This document shows, in pieces, positions 32,782-41,626 of a stretch of DNA of 64,000 bases (position 1 is its first letter; the number at the start of each line of letters is the position of its first letter). The notes under the pieces are model-generated. The model saw only the letters and a list, made by a program, of their open reading frames with translations. It was not told where the DNA came from and did not search any database. The stretch is from positions 1 to 64,000 of the forward strand of contig NZ_JACOIJ010000006.1 in assembly GCF_014692495.1 (NCBI RefSeq). Direction: 5' to 3'. The translations under genes and the position numbers were made by a program. This DNA is from Sphingobacterium litopenaei (GTDB taxonomy: Bacteria; Bacteroidota; Bacteroidia; Sphingobacteriales; Sphingobacteriaceae).

Positions 32782-35700
32782 CTAATCCGCTATAATGCCA
32801 AATTCTGCTCCTGAAGCAAAGTCAGCACCATTTTGAGAACTCAATGCTGTAAATCTCAAATAACGTCCTTTTACGGCACTTTTGAAACGAACAGTTTGTA
32901 AGCTTGGCTCACGAGAGAAACTACCATCTACTATAGTTTCTGACCAAGTTTTGCCATCTAAACTTACTTGAATCTTATAATCTTTGATACGACCATTCGG
33001 TCCATCCTGTCTAGGTAAGTATGTAAATCCTTTGATTTGCTTTTCTTCCCCCATATCGAAGTCTACCCAGTGCGGATATTGAGCAACAGTAACCGAATAC
33101 ATTGTATGCCAGATACTATTTACATTGCCATCTACCAAATATTTCGCTCCTTCTCCTGTTTCCTCACTTGAAGCAAATACTACACTTAAAGGTACTGTTT
33201 CTATTTTTGGGAAAACTACCGAAGTTCTAATCTTGGTATTTGCTTGATACCAAGCCGAAACCTCTCCTCCTTCTCTTAATCGGAAAGAAGAAGTATACAA
33301 TTGAGGCTTTCCTTTTCCAACTTGATAAAGGATTTTAGCATCTTTATTGTCACTTGCAATAGTAACCTCACCTGCATTCGAACGTGTAACAGTCAAAGGC
33401 ATTTCACCAGCCACAGCCACATTTGCCTGTGCTGTAAAATTGTTATTCACTGGACGAATAATGAAACCAATTGAATGAGTATCCGCCTTTACACGATCTG
33501 GATCCAATGGAGGACCTTGCCCACAACTGTTACCCCCTAATCCAGTTACCGCAGCATCCAAATGTAAATGTGTACCCGAACTTTTAGGTAATTCATGTGG
33601 ATGGGATGCTAAAGTAACTGCTAATTCTGACCAAGGTAAAGCAGAGGTAGACAATTGATCTTTTGCAACAAAAATAACACCTTGCCCACTTGTATTTGTT
33701 AATGAAGCCCAACGTACCTCTTCGTTATTACTCATACTTTGCGGGTTAGACCAATTCACAAACTGATCTTTAACCGTGCTTTTGTGGAACTCAATATTTT
33801 GAGCAGTTTTACGGTCAGCATAGTTATTTATTGGGCCACGACCATAATAATTGTAATTGCTTAATGTTTCAGGAAGCTGCAATGCATAGCCCAATCTAGG
33901 CAATACAAAACTTGCATCATTTGATGAAATAATAGATTCTAACTCAATAGAACCATCTTGATAAACTGTCCAAATCTGATTAGTAGTAAATTTGAAATCC
34001 GAAACACCAAAAGCTCTGTCCGAATGCTCAATAATTTTATATGTACCTGAATTTCCTCCAACAATAGTTGCTGCGTTAGGCGCTTGTGATTCTACCACGA
34101 AAGATAATACCAATGCACCATCCGCTCTTTGGAAAATCGAATTTGATAAAGCTTTATGTTTTAAATTATGTAAACCTTTAGCGACCCATTGTTGGTAAGC
34201 CCAATTGTCATTATCCAATGGCGCACGGTAAGCGTCCAATTGTGGACCTTCGCCTTCACGGATAATTGTATTACCATTGTATACTAAGCTATGAATTGTT
34301 CCTTTTTGAAGATCAAATATCGCTTTAAAGCCATCACCTTCTACAGCTTTTAAATTTGCATTATCAGAAACCTTTAATGGATTTCCTTTTGCTACTGAAG
34401 AAATTAAAGGTTTGTTTGAAGCATTCTTCACTAACAACTGTTCCTCCATTTGCACGTAGCCTTTTGGCGCCCATATTTGAGCTTCTTTTTGCAAGAATTG
34501 GATCTTCACAAAATATTCAGACTGCTCTTTTAATTTATCAAAAGAAAGAGGGACACGTACAATTTGTTTTTGACGAGGACTAATAATATTCTTAGGGCCG
34601 ATAAACGCAGAACTTCTTTCGATTTCTACACCATCTTCGTATAGTGCCCATTGAATATCATAATCTTCCAATGACACAAAATAATTTTTGTTGAAGATTT
34701 CGATTTCGCCTTTTTGAATATCCAAAGCTTTTACACCAACATTTTGGTAAACTTTTTTCACTTCCCAATATTGAGGTTTTTCTGTACGGTCAGCAAAGAG
34801 CAAACCATTATTCACAAAGGTCCCATCGTTTGGTGTGTCACCAAAATCACCACCATAAGCAAGGAAACGCTCTCCTGTATTCTTATCATAATAATACATA
34901 GATTGATCGATCCAATCCCAAATAGCACCTCCCATAAAGAAGTTAGTAGATTCCATAGCCTCCCAGTAATCAATTAAGTTACCGGCTGCGTTGCCCATAG
35001 AGTGCGCATACTCCGAAATATGGAAAGGATATTTCAAATTAAATTTGCCTGTCACAGCACCTTTCACCCAGCTAATAGAAGGATATTGGTTCGATCCCAT
35101 ATCTACAATAGCATTATTACGCTCATACTGAACAGGACGTGATGTATCAATTTTTTTAATAGCTTTATAAGCTTCTACAAAGTTATTACCTGGACCAGCC
35201 TCATTACCCAATGACCAAATCACAACTGAAGGATGATTTATACGCGCCTGTACCATTTCTACACAACGTGCTACGTGTGCATCTTTCCATTCAATAGGAT
35301 GAGATAACGATGCGTCACCATAATAATACTCGTGACTTTCTATATTGGCTTCATCTTCCAAATAGATACCATATTTGTCACATAAGAAATACCAATAAGG
35401 ATCATCTGGATAGTGTGAATTACGCACATGGTTGATATTAGCACGCTTCATCAATTTGATTTCATCTTCCATCTGCTCACGCGAAATCACCTTTCCTGTC
35501 TCGGGATTACTTTCATGACGATTCACACCCTTCAACTTCACAGTCTTGCCGTTAATATAATAGTAGCGACCAGCTAATCCAAACTCATCATCTTGTGCTC
35601 TGGTATCTTTAATTTCAACTTTACGGAAACCCACATACGTAGAAACTGTTTCTAAAACTTTACCTTTTTTATCTTTAAGTTCCGCTACTAAAGTATAACG

Positions 35701-36843
35701 GTAAGGTCTTTCTGCAGACCATAAACGTACATTCTCAATTTTCAACTGTTTTGTGGTAAAAACTGATGTTTTAGCGCTCAGCTTTGCTTCGCTTCCGTTT
35801 GTATCGTCCACTGTAGCAACAAGATTTTCTACATTATCCGAATAAAGAGCATTGGCATATAACTTGTAAGTGATGTGGAAACCTTTATACACTTTATCAA
35901 AAGCATTTTTGATATCAGCCGAAATGTTCAACACACCATCTTTGTAATTATTCACCACATCAGAAATAGCCACCAAATCTCTAAATTGAATTTTAGGTTT
36001 AGCGGTCAAGGATACCGTACGGAAAATTCCTGGAAGACGGAACATATCTTGTGCCTCTAAAAAAGAAGCATCTGAACTACGGTAAACTTCTACAGAAACA
36101 GTATTAGCCCCTTTTTCATTCAAATAAGGTGTAATATTAAATGAAGCTAAGTTTCTGGAGTTTTTCGAGAAACCAACATATTTTCCATTGATCCATAAAT
36201 AAAAGAATGAATCAACCCCATCAAAATTGATATAAACTTCTTTTCCTTTCCAATCAGCAGGAACCTCAAACGACCGTTTGTAAGAACCTACCTCATTGCG
36301 ATGATGATATGTTGTCCAATCTTTTCGTGGTTCTCGCATTACCCCACCTTGCCAATCTCCAACTCTTACACTGTGTTGGAAGATTACTTGTTGATTCACA
36401 TAGATAGGAACACCATATTTCAGTGATCCATCTTTTTGAATTCCTAAAATATTCCAGCTCATAGGTACAGGCACATCATCCCATTTGGATACATCAAAAG
36501 AATTCTCATAGAAATTCTTAGGACGTTCATCTGGATGTTTCACCCAACTGAATTTCCAAGTACCATTTAGATTTTTGAAATAAGAACTATGTTCTGGCAA
36601 TACTTTCAGAGCCTCATTCGTGTTAGCGAAAGAAAAAAAGTAAGCTTTTGGCAATTCTTTATTCAAGGAAAGGGCTTGCGGAGATTGCCATTCATCACCT
36701 GTAGGCTGGGCAGTACTAGTAAAAGCAAAACCACTTAAACTTTGGGTAAACGGCAAATTAGCGCATATTTGTTCTTGACTATTTGCATTAGTCAGCGAAC
36801 AAATAACAGCTAAAAATAGAGATGTTAGCGATTTATAATTCAT
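32782..36843 (-). CDS. Secreted GH2 beta-galactosidase-like enzyme with C-terminal F5/8 type C domain
   Basis: The 1353-residue protein has a signal peptide (MNYKSLTSLFLAVICSLTNA). The LacZ-type layout is: sugar-binding jelly roll (about 85-285, FNGSW-like WKFSWVKHPDERP and NEVGSYKRSFEVP), an Ig-like domain, a TIM barrel with NHVRNSHYPDDPYWYFLCDKYG, acid/base Glu in WSLGNEAG (near 546) and nucleophile Glu in SEYAHSMGN (near 611), then small beta domains and a Bgal_small_N region. A discoidin-like carbohydrate-binding domain (about 1230-1350, GAKYLVDGNVNSIWHT...WVDFDMG) ends the chain. Beta-galactoside cleavage is likely but other beta-glycosides are possible. No Sus genes lie beside it. Confidence 0.92.
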   Translation of the reverse strand: MNYKSLTSLFLAVICSLTNANSQEQICANLPFTQSLSGFAFTSTAQPTGDEWQSPQALSLNKELPKAYFFSFANTNEALKVLPEHSSYFKNLNGTWKFSWVKHPDERPKNFYENSFDVSKWDDVPVPMSWNILGIQKDGSLKYGVPIYVNQQVIFQHSVRVGDWQGGVMREPRKDWTTYHHRNEVGSYKRSFEVPADWKGKEVYINFDGVDSFFYLWINGKYVGFSKNSRNLASFNITPYLNEKGANTVSVEVYRSSDASFLEAQDMFRLPGIFRTVSLTAKPKIQFRDLVAISDVVNNYKDGVLNISADIKNAFDKVYKGFHITYKLYANALYSDNVENLVATVDDTNGSEAKLSAKTSVFTTKQLKIENVRLWSAERPYRYTLVAELKDKKGKVLETVSTYVGFRKVEIKDTRAQDDEFGLAGRYYYINGKTVKLKGVNRHESNPETGKVISREQMEDEIKLMKRANINHVRNSHYPDDPYWYFLCDKYGIYLEDEANIESHEYYYGDASLSHPIEWKDAHVARCVEMVQARINHPSVVIWSLGNEAGPGNNFVEAYKAIKKIDTSRPVQYERNNAIVDMGSNQYPSISWVKGAVTGKFNLKYPFHISEYAHSMGNAAGNLIDYWEAMESTNFFMGGAIWDWIDQSMYYYDKNTGERFLAYGGDFGDTPNDGTFVNNGLLFADRTEKPQYWEVKKVYQNVGVKALDIQKGEIEIFNKNYFVSLEDYDIQWALYEDGVEIERSSAFIGPKNIISPRQKQIVRVPLSFDKLKEQSEYFVKIQFLQKEAQIWAPKGYVQMEEQLLVKNASNKPLISSVAKGNPLKVSDNANLKAVEGDGFKAIFDLQKGTIHSLVYNGNTIIREGEGPQLDAYRAPLDNDNWAYQQWVAKGLHNLKHKALSNSIFQRADGALVLSFVVESQAPNAATIVGGNSGTYKIIEHSDRAFGVSDFKFTTNQIWTVYQDGSIELESIISSNDASFVLPRLGYALQLPETLSNYNYYGRGPINNYADRKTAQNIEFHKSTVKDQFVNWSNPQSMSNNEEVRWASLTNTSGQGVIFVAKDQLSTSALPWSELAVTLASHPHELPKSSGTHLHLDAAVTGLGGNSCGQGPPLDPDRVKADTHSIGFIIRPVNNNFTAQANVAVAGEMPLTVTRSNAGEVTIASDNKDAKILYQVGKGKPQLYTSSFRLREGGEVSAWYQANTKIRTSVVFPKIETVPLSVVFASSEETGEGAKYLVDGNVNSIWHTMYSVTVAQYPHWVDFDMGEEKQIKGFTYLPRQDGPNGRIKDYKIQVSLDGKTWSETIVDGSFSREPSLQTVRFKSAVKGRYLRFTALSSQNGADFASGAEFGIIAD

Positions 36844-37029
36844 TTATTTAGATGTTGTAAATAACAAAAATATCATATCCAAAAGCAAATACAACATCCT
36901 ACCTAAACACACACGTTTGCGGAATTTTCATTTTGTGTATTTAATCTCAAAATCATTCCGTTTCATGTGAAAACAAATCCGTTGTATCACAATAAGTTAA
37001 TTCATTTTATCGTTATTTTATTAAGTTTC

Positions 37030-37061
37030 TTGGTTTTTCATTAAAAAATCTCCTACGTTTG
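37030..37061 (+). promoter_or_regulatory. Promoter of sigma/anti-sigma-protease operon
   Basis: TTGG at 37030-37033 and TACGTTTG (37054-37061, matching TAnnTTTG) are spaced 20 bases apart, 70 bases ahead of the sigma-factor GTG. The rest of the 288-base gap between 36844 and 37131 shows no gene. Confidence 0.5.
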
Positions 37062-37131
37062 AACCAATTTTTTTTCATATCTTAAATTTAATTTTTAGAG
37101 GGTTACTATTTGGATTTTAGGGTATTAATAA

Positions 37132-37722
37132 GTGAGTAAGATTAAGAACATATTACCAACTGACGTTTCGGACGCTGAAATCATCGAAGGCATCGCGCAG
37201 GGAGATAATAGATTCATATATAGAATTTATAAATCATTCTACCCTTCTATCGCTCATATGATCGTCAACAATAACGGAACGGATGAAGAGGCTAAAGATA
37301 TTTTTCAAGAAGCCGTAATGGTATTATACGATAAGATTACTCAAAACAAGTTTGAGTTGAATAGTAAGCTCAGTACTTTTTTATATGCTGTATCTCGTCG
37401 ATTGTGGTTAAAACAATTATCGAGAAAAGGTCATACTAGCAATACATCCGATATATCCGATTTTGAAGATATATTACATGTAGAAGAAGATATTCAGCAA
37501 CATCAAGAGGTCGAAAATAAGTTCGATCAAATGAATGAAGCCATGAATCAGTTAGGAGAACCTTGCAAGACGTTACTGAAAGATTTTTATATCAAAAACT
37601 TGTCGATGCAAGACATCACCGAGAAGTTTGGATATACCAACAGTGATAATGCAAAGACTCAAAAGTACAAATGCTTACAACGTCTCAAAAAGATATTTTT
37701 TACGATTAAAATCAAGGAGTAA
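37132..37722 (+). CDS. ECF RNA polymerase sigma factor
   Basis: The 196-residue protein begins at a GTG at 37132; no ATG gives the full N-terminus. Region 2 (FIYRIYKSFYPSIAHMIVNNNGTDEEAKDIFQEAVMVLYDKI) includes the -10-binding helix, and region 4 (EPCKTLLKDFYIKNLSMQDITEKFGYTNSDNAKTQKYKCLQRLKKIF) the HTH. It belongs to the Bacteroidota group with a Asn/Asp-Ala-Lys third helix. It is followed 6 bases later by the anti-sigma-like/protease fusion, its probable partner. Confidence 0.92.
   Translation: MSKIKNILPTDVSDAEIIEGIAQGDNRFIYRIYKSFYPSIAHMIVNNNGTDEEAKDIFQEAVMVLYDKITQNKFELNSKLSTFLYAVSRRLWLKQLSRKGHTSNTSDISDFEDILHVEEDIQQHQEVENKFDQMNEAMNQLGEPCKTLLKDFYIKNLSMQDITEKFGYTNSDNAKTQKYKCLQRLKKIFFTIKIKE
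37714..37719 (+). promoter_or_regulatory. Shine-Dalgarno site of the anti-sigma/protease gene
   Basis: AAGGAG lies 9 bases ahead of the ATG at 37729 and overlaps the end of the sigma gene, so the second gene has its own efficient initiation signal. Confidence 0.55.
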
Positions 37723-37728
37723 AAAAAC

Positions 37729-38835
37729 ATGCAGATGCAAAGGCATAATTTCATAGAGTGGGCAGATCAATATTTGAGAGGTGAACTTGAACCAATAGAC
37801 GTTCAGGCCTTCGAAGATTTTTGCCAGTCTAATCCTGAATATGCTCAAATTTTCGAAGAACATAAGACTTTCTTAAAAACCTTCAAAGACAATGAAAGCA
37901 GAAATTTATTTAAAGCTGCTTTAGGAGAAGGTGCTGAAAAAGTAGATTTTTTCAAAACAGAAGAAGAAAAAGATTTCGGTACTAAAGTAATTTCCTTCTG
38001 GAGCAAATTACAAATCAATACAGGTATCGCTGCTGCTGTTGCTGTTATTTCTGTTTTCAGCACGCTTTGGTTTACAGGTTATTTCACAGATGTGAAAAAA
38101 GCAACTTCAGATTATAGTGCTTTGCGTCGTGAAATGAATTCCGTAAAACGTAATGTAACAGCTCAAAATAAGGTGTTACAAAACATCAATAAAAACGAAA
38201 AACCTCAAAAAGAGACTCCTTCACATTTTGGTGCAACAGGTTTCTTATTGACCAAAGATGGTTATGTCGTAACAAACTATCACGTAGTGAATGGCGCAGA
38301 TTCCATCCAATTGCAAAACAACAAAGGAAAAGCTTACCGAGCAGAAATTATTCATACGGATGCGGAAAAAGATTTAGCGATTTTACTTATCTCGGACTCT
38401 AGCTTTAAAAATTCTAAACCTATACCTTATACATTCAAAAAACAACTTACGGACGTAGGTGAAGATATTTATACTATTGGTTTCCCTCGTGATGAAGCCG
38501 TATACGGACAAGGTTATTTGAGTTCGAATACAGGTTATGCAGGTGATACCATCGCTTATCAAATTTCAATTCCTGTTAACCCAGGTAATAGTGGAGGTCC
38601 TGTATTAGATGCTCAAGGCAATGTTGTAGGTATTATTTCGGGTAAACAAAAAGGAATTGACGGTGCAGCCTTTGCAATCAAATCGAAAGAATTGATTGAA
38701 ACATTGAACCGCATTCCTGGTGAGTCCCTAAAAGGAAATATCGTTTTGAATAATAAAAATGCGTTGAACAAATTAAGTCGTACCGAACAAATTAAAAAGT
38801 TACAAGACTACATTTACATCGTAAAAGTTTATTAA
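37729..38835 (+). CDS. Anti-sigma-like domain fused to membrane-anchored trypsin-like serine protease (S1C)
   Basis: The 368-residue protein has three parts. Residues 1-95 are a cytosolic helical region resembling zinc-less anti-sigma domains (FIEWADQYLRGELEPIDVQAF, then EDFCQSNPEYAQIFEEHKTFL). A single membrane helix spans about 97-119, followed by a coiled-coil-like linker (120-155). Residues about 165-330 are a trypsin-like protease with His185 (VVTNYHVVNGAD), Asp215 (EKDLAILL) and Ser288 (NPGNSGGP). There is no PDZ domain. The catalytic half would lie in the periplasm. With the sigma gene directly upstream, it may combine sensor, protease and anti-sigma in one chain, unlike the separate DegS and RseA of E. 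coli. Confidence 0.85.
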   Translation: MQMQRHNFIEWADQYLRGELEPIDVQAFEDFCQSNPEYAQIFEEHKTFLKTFKDNESRNLFKAALGEGAEKVDFFKTEEEKDFGTKVISFWSKLQINTGIAAAVAVISVFSTLWFTGYFTDVKKATSDYSALRREMNSVKRNVTAQNKVLQNINKNEKPQKETPSHFGATGFLLTKDGYVVTNYHVVNGADSIQLQNNKGKAYRAEIIHTDAEKDLAILLISDSSFKNSKPIPYTFKKQLTDVGEDIYTIGFPRDEAVYGQGYLSSNTGYAGDTIAYQISIPVNPGNSGGPVLDAQGNVVGIISGKQKGIDGAAFAIKSKELIETLNRIPGESLKGNIVLNNKNALNKLSRTEQIKKLQDYIYIVKVY

Positions 38836-38863
38836 GAAATTAGTCTAAAATCCATTATATATT

Positions 38864-38891
38864 AAAAGGACACAGCAATGTGTCCTTTTTT
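38864..38891 (+). terminator. Terminator of the sigma/protease operon
   Basis: The 11-bp stem AAAAGGACACA / TGTGTCCTTTT with loop GCAA is followed by T residues, 28 bases after the protease stop codon. Confidence 0.85.
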
Positions 38892-38941
38892 ACTAAATTT
38901 TATTTGTTTGAATATTAGATATTTAATATCTTAGAACTAAC

Positions 38942-39145
38942 ATGAAAACTTTTTGGATATATTTATTCATATTCTTGTCTCTATTATTAGCAACACAAAC
39001 TTTCTTGTATTTCTCAAGTAATGAGCACTATAGTTTTGACTTCGAACAGCTGGCTGTTCACATATTGATAATAGTCATATGTGCGGTGTTAGTTTCTTAT
39101 ATACTGAGAAAACGAAAAAACTCATACAATGAAAAAGCCAACTGA
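38942..39145 (+). CDS. Small two-helix membrane protein
   Basis: A 67-residue protein with two hydrophobic segments (FWIYLFIFLSLLLATQTFLYF and LAVHILIIVICAVLVSYIL), a short loop (SSNEHYSFDFEQ) and a positively charged tail (RKRKNSYNEKAN). No family is recognised. Its stop codon lies inside a terminator hairpin and the stretch before it has a terminator too, so it is transcribed alone. Real gene status is supported by charge topology and the independent signals, but is not certain. Confidence 0.6.
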   Translation: MKTFWIYLFIFLSLLLATQTFLYFSSNEHYSFDFEQLAVHILIIVICAVLVSYILRKRKNSYNEKAN

Positions 39146-39158
39146 TAGAGTTGGCTTT
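39134..39158 (+). terminator. Terminator overlapping the stop of the small membrane gene
   Basis: The stem AAAGCCAAC / GTTGGCTTT with a 7-base loop contains the TGA stop, so translation of the last codons and hairpin formation compete. Confidence 0.7.
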
Positions 39159-39193
39159 CTTGTTATATATGTTGTTTGTGCTAGTAGCGAAGA

Positions 39194-39829
39194 TTATAGA
39201 TTAGGCTGAGGTGTTACCCGCAAATAAGGTTTAATTTCTTTAAATCCTTTTGGAAATTTAGCTGGGATGTCTTCTGTCTTAATTGCAGGAACTACAATTA
39301 CATCTTCCCCGTGCTTCCAATCTGCTGGTGTAGCCACAGAATAATCTGCAGTCAATTGCAACGAATCAATCACACGCAATATCTCATTGAAATTACGACC
39401 TGTTGAAGCTGGATAAGTCAATGTCAATTTGATTTTACGATCTGGACCAATTACGAATACCGAACGAACTGTCGCTGTTGCCGAAGCATTCGGATGAATC
39501 ATATCATACAATTCTGCTACTTTACGATCTTTATCGGCAATGATTGGGAAATCAACAGTTGTATTTTGAGTCTCGTTAATATCTTTTACCCACTCTAAAT
39601 GCTCTTCTACAGGATCAACACTTAAAGCCAAAACTTTTACATTACGTTTTTCGAATTCTGATTTCAATTGTGCAGTTCTACCCAATTCAGTGGTACATAC
39701 TGGTGTAAAATCTGAAGGGTGCGAATATAATACTACCCAACTGCCTGCTGTGTAATCATAAAAATCAATCTCTCCAATTGTGGTTTGCGCTGTGAAATTT
39801 GGCGCATCATCTCCTAATCTTAAACTCAT
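39194..39829 (-). CDS. 1-Cys peroxiredoxin (Prx6 type)
   Basis: The 211-residue protein has the peroxidatic Cys45 in HPSDFTPVCTTELG and the Arg-containing motif of the active site near ATATVRSVFVIGP. It has no second Cys anywhere in the chain, so it is a 1-Cys enzyme. The C-terminal region (YLRVTPQPNL) is that of Prx6. It reduces peroxides in the cytoplasm with an external thiol. It is monocistronic. Confidence 0.93.
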   Translation of the reverse strand: MSLRLGDDAPNFTAQTTIGEIDFYDYTAGSWVVLYSHPSDFTPVCTTELGRTAQLKSEFEKRNVKVLALSVDPVEEHLEWVKDINETQNTTVDFPIIADKDRKVAELYDMIHPNASATATVRSVFVIGPDRKIKLTLTYPASTGRNFNEILRVIDSLQLTADYSVATPADWKHGEDVIVVPAIKTEDIPAKFPKGFKEIKPYLRVTPQPNL

Positions 39830-40041
39830 ATTCCCTTTGTTTTAAATTCAAAAATCTATTAACTCTACAAATATAGTAGACTTTGATATTCTTCCAAATA
39901 TTTTTTAATAAAATTCTTTATTTTCTCTGGTATATAACATATAACTGACAATTTGGTTTACAATTATCCTCCCTTTGACATTCTTTTAAAATTCTTAAAA
40001 ATTAAACAATAAAAATATTATGCTAGCATAATAAAATTTTT

Positions 40042-40049
40042 TATATTTG
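40042..40049 (+). promoter_or_regulatory. -7 promoter box of acyl-CoA dehydrogenase gene
   Basis: TATATTTG fits TAnnTTTG and sits 28 bases ahead of the ATG at 40077. It would fall inside the longer reading frame starting at 40047, which argues for the later start. Confidence 0.55.
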
Positions 40050-40076
40050 GTTTACAACCATATAAACTTTACTAAA

Positions 40077-41213
40077 ATGAATTTTGAACTATCTGAAGAA
40101 CATATCATGATTCGCGACGCTGCACGTGAATTCGCCCAAGAGCTCAAAGCAGGTGTAATCGATCGTGATGAAGAAGCAAAATTTCCTTACGAATTTGTCA
40201 AGCAAATGGGCGAATTAGGTTTCATGGGTATTATGACTCCTGAACAATATGGCGGTGCAGGAATGGATACACTTGCCTATGTATTGGTGTTGGAAGAATT
40301 GGCTAAAATCGATGCCTCTGCGGCAGTGATTGTTTCCGCGCATAATTCTCTTGTGCTTTGGGGGTTGAATGAGTATGGTACAGAAGAACAAAAACAGAAA
40401 TTTTTAGTACCCCTAGCAAAGGGAGAAAAACTTGGCGCTTTTGCATTGTCAGAACCCGAAGCAGGGTCTGATGCTTCTTCACAGCATACGCAAGCGGAAG
40501 ACAAAGGCGATCATTATCTTTTGAATGGAACAAAAAACTGGATTACCAATGGTGGTAACGCAGATATATACCTTGTTATTGCACAAACAAATACTGAACT
40601 ACGACACAAAGGAATTAATGTGCTGATTGTTGAAAAAGGAATGCCTGGTTTTACAATTGGACCAAAAGAAAATAAATTAGGTATTCGTAGTTCGGACACG
40701 CATTCACTGATGTTCTCTGATGTCAGAGTGCCTAAAGAAAATCGCATTGGTGACGATGGGTTTGGATTTAAATTTGCGATGAAGACGTTGGATGGCGGTC
40801 GTATTGGGATTGCAGCACAGGCTTTAGGCATCGCGGCTGGAGCTTATGATTTGGCATTGGCATATTCCAAAGAAAGAAAAACTTTCGGTAAACCGATTTC
40901 TAATCATCAAGCCATACAATTCAAATTAGCCGATATGGAAGTGGAAATCGAGGCCGCTAGATTGTTAACCTACAAAGCTGCCTGGACGAAAGATCAAGGT
41001 GTACCGTATGGAAAAGAAGCTGCAATGGCCAAATTACATGCTTCAGAAGTCGCGATGAAACATACCGTTGAAGCTGTACAAATTCACGGTGGCTATGGTT
41101 TTGTGAAAGAATATCACGTGGAACGCCTAATGCGCGATGCGAAAATCACTCAAATCTATGAAGGCACATCGGAAATTCAACGATTAGTAATTGCGCGAGA
41201 AATATTAAAATAG
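40077..41213 (+). CDS. Acyl-CoA dehydrogenase (short/medium-chain type)
   Basis: 378 residues from the ATG at 40077. The family blocks are complete: [15 protein letters not shown] (FAD-binding), the [14 protein letters not shown] strand, [20 protein letters not shown], and the C-terminal signature ([61 protein letters not shown]) with the catalytic Glu in QIYEGTSE. It oxidises acyl-CoA using FAD and passes electrons to ETF. It has its own terminator shared with the convergent gene. Confidence 0.95.
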   Translation: MNFELSEEHIMIRDAAREFAQELKAGVIDRDEEAKFPYEFVKQMGELGFMGIMTPEQYGGAGMDTLAYVLVLEELAKIDASAAVIVSAHNSLVLWGLNEYGTEEQKQKFLVPLAKGEKLGAFALSEPEAGSDASSQHTQAEDKGDHYLLNGTKNWITNGGNADIYLVIAQTNTELRHKGINVLIVEKGMPGFTIGPKENKLGIRSSDTHSLMFSDVRVPKENRIGDDGFGFKFAMKTLDGGRIGIAAQALGIAAGAYDLALAYSKERKTFGKPISNHQAIQFKLADMEVEIEAARLLTYKAAWTKDQGVPYGKEAAMAKLHASEVAMKHTVEAVQIHGGYGFVKEYHVERLMRDAKITQIYEGTSEIQRLVIAREILK

Positions 41214-41245
41214 AAAAAGTCGCTTACCGACTTTTTCTATTTTAA
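41205..41245. terminator. Bidirectional terminator
   Basis: An 18-bp stem (TTAAAATAGAAAAAGTCG / CGACTTTTTCTATTTTAA) with a 5-base loop contains the acyl-CoA dehydrogenase stop on one strand and abuts the end of the 41237-41623 gene on the other. A- and T-tracts serve both directions. Confidence 0.85.
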
Positions 41246-41623
41246 TGCTTTATCAATCTGACCTAGCAGGTCGTAATCTTCGAAAGAAAAACTTCCCGAA
41301 GATTTCATATGGTATTCAAAAAGAACTTTTGCTTTTTGCAAAATAACCTTATCTGAATTTAGCAATCCATCATACATCAGCAATTGTGCTAATGGACGAA
41401 TTTGTTCAGGCTCTAAAGATGCGACGAAAATGATAAGTTCATTTTCATCCATTTTTAATAGTTCTTCACGCTCCCTTTTAAAGAATTCTTTATACCCATT
41501 TGAGATAGCTTCGGGTTCCAATTCCACCAATTCTCCTTCCCATTTGCTTACCAGCAAACGCAGGAATTTTCCCATCTCATTTATCCAATTCAGGATAGTG
41601 TCTTTTTCAAATCGTATCCCCAT
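41237..41623 (-). CDS. Conserved hypothetical protein upstream-linked to proA
   Basis: A 128-residue, mostly helical, acidic protein (MGIRFEKDTILNWINEMGKF, later LIIFVASLEPEQIRPLAQLL). I do not recognise the family with confidence; the two-helix start is reminiscent of small DUF6483-like proteins. It lies 3 bases after the proA stop on the same strand, so it is likely part of the proB-proA transcript. No signal peptide or membrane segment. Cytoplasmic location is predicted; function unknown. Confidence 0.7.
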   Translation of the reverse strand: MGIRFEKDTILNWINEMGKFLRLLVSKWEGELVELEPEAISNGYKEFFKREREELLKMDENELIIFVASLEPEQIRPLAQLLMYDGLLNSDKVILQKAKVLFEYHMKSSGSFSFEDYDLLGQIDKALK

Positions 41624-41626
41624 TTA

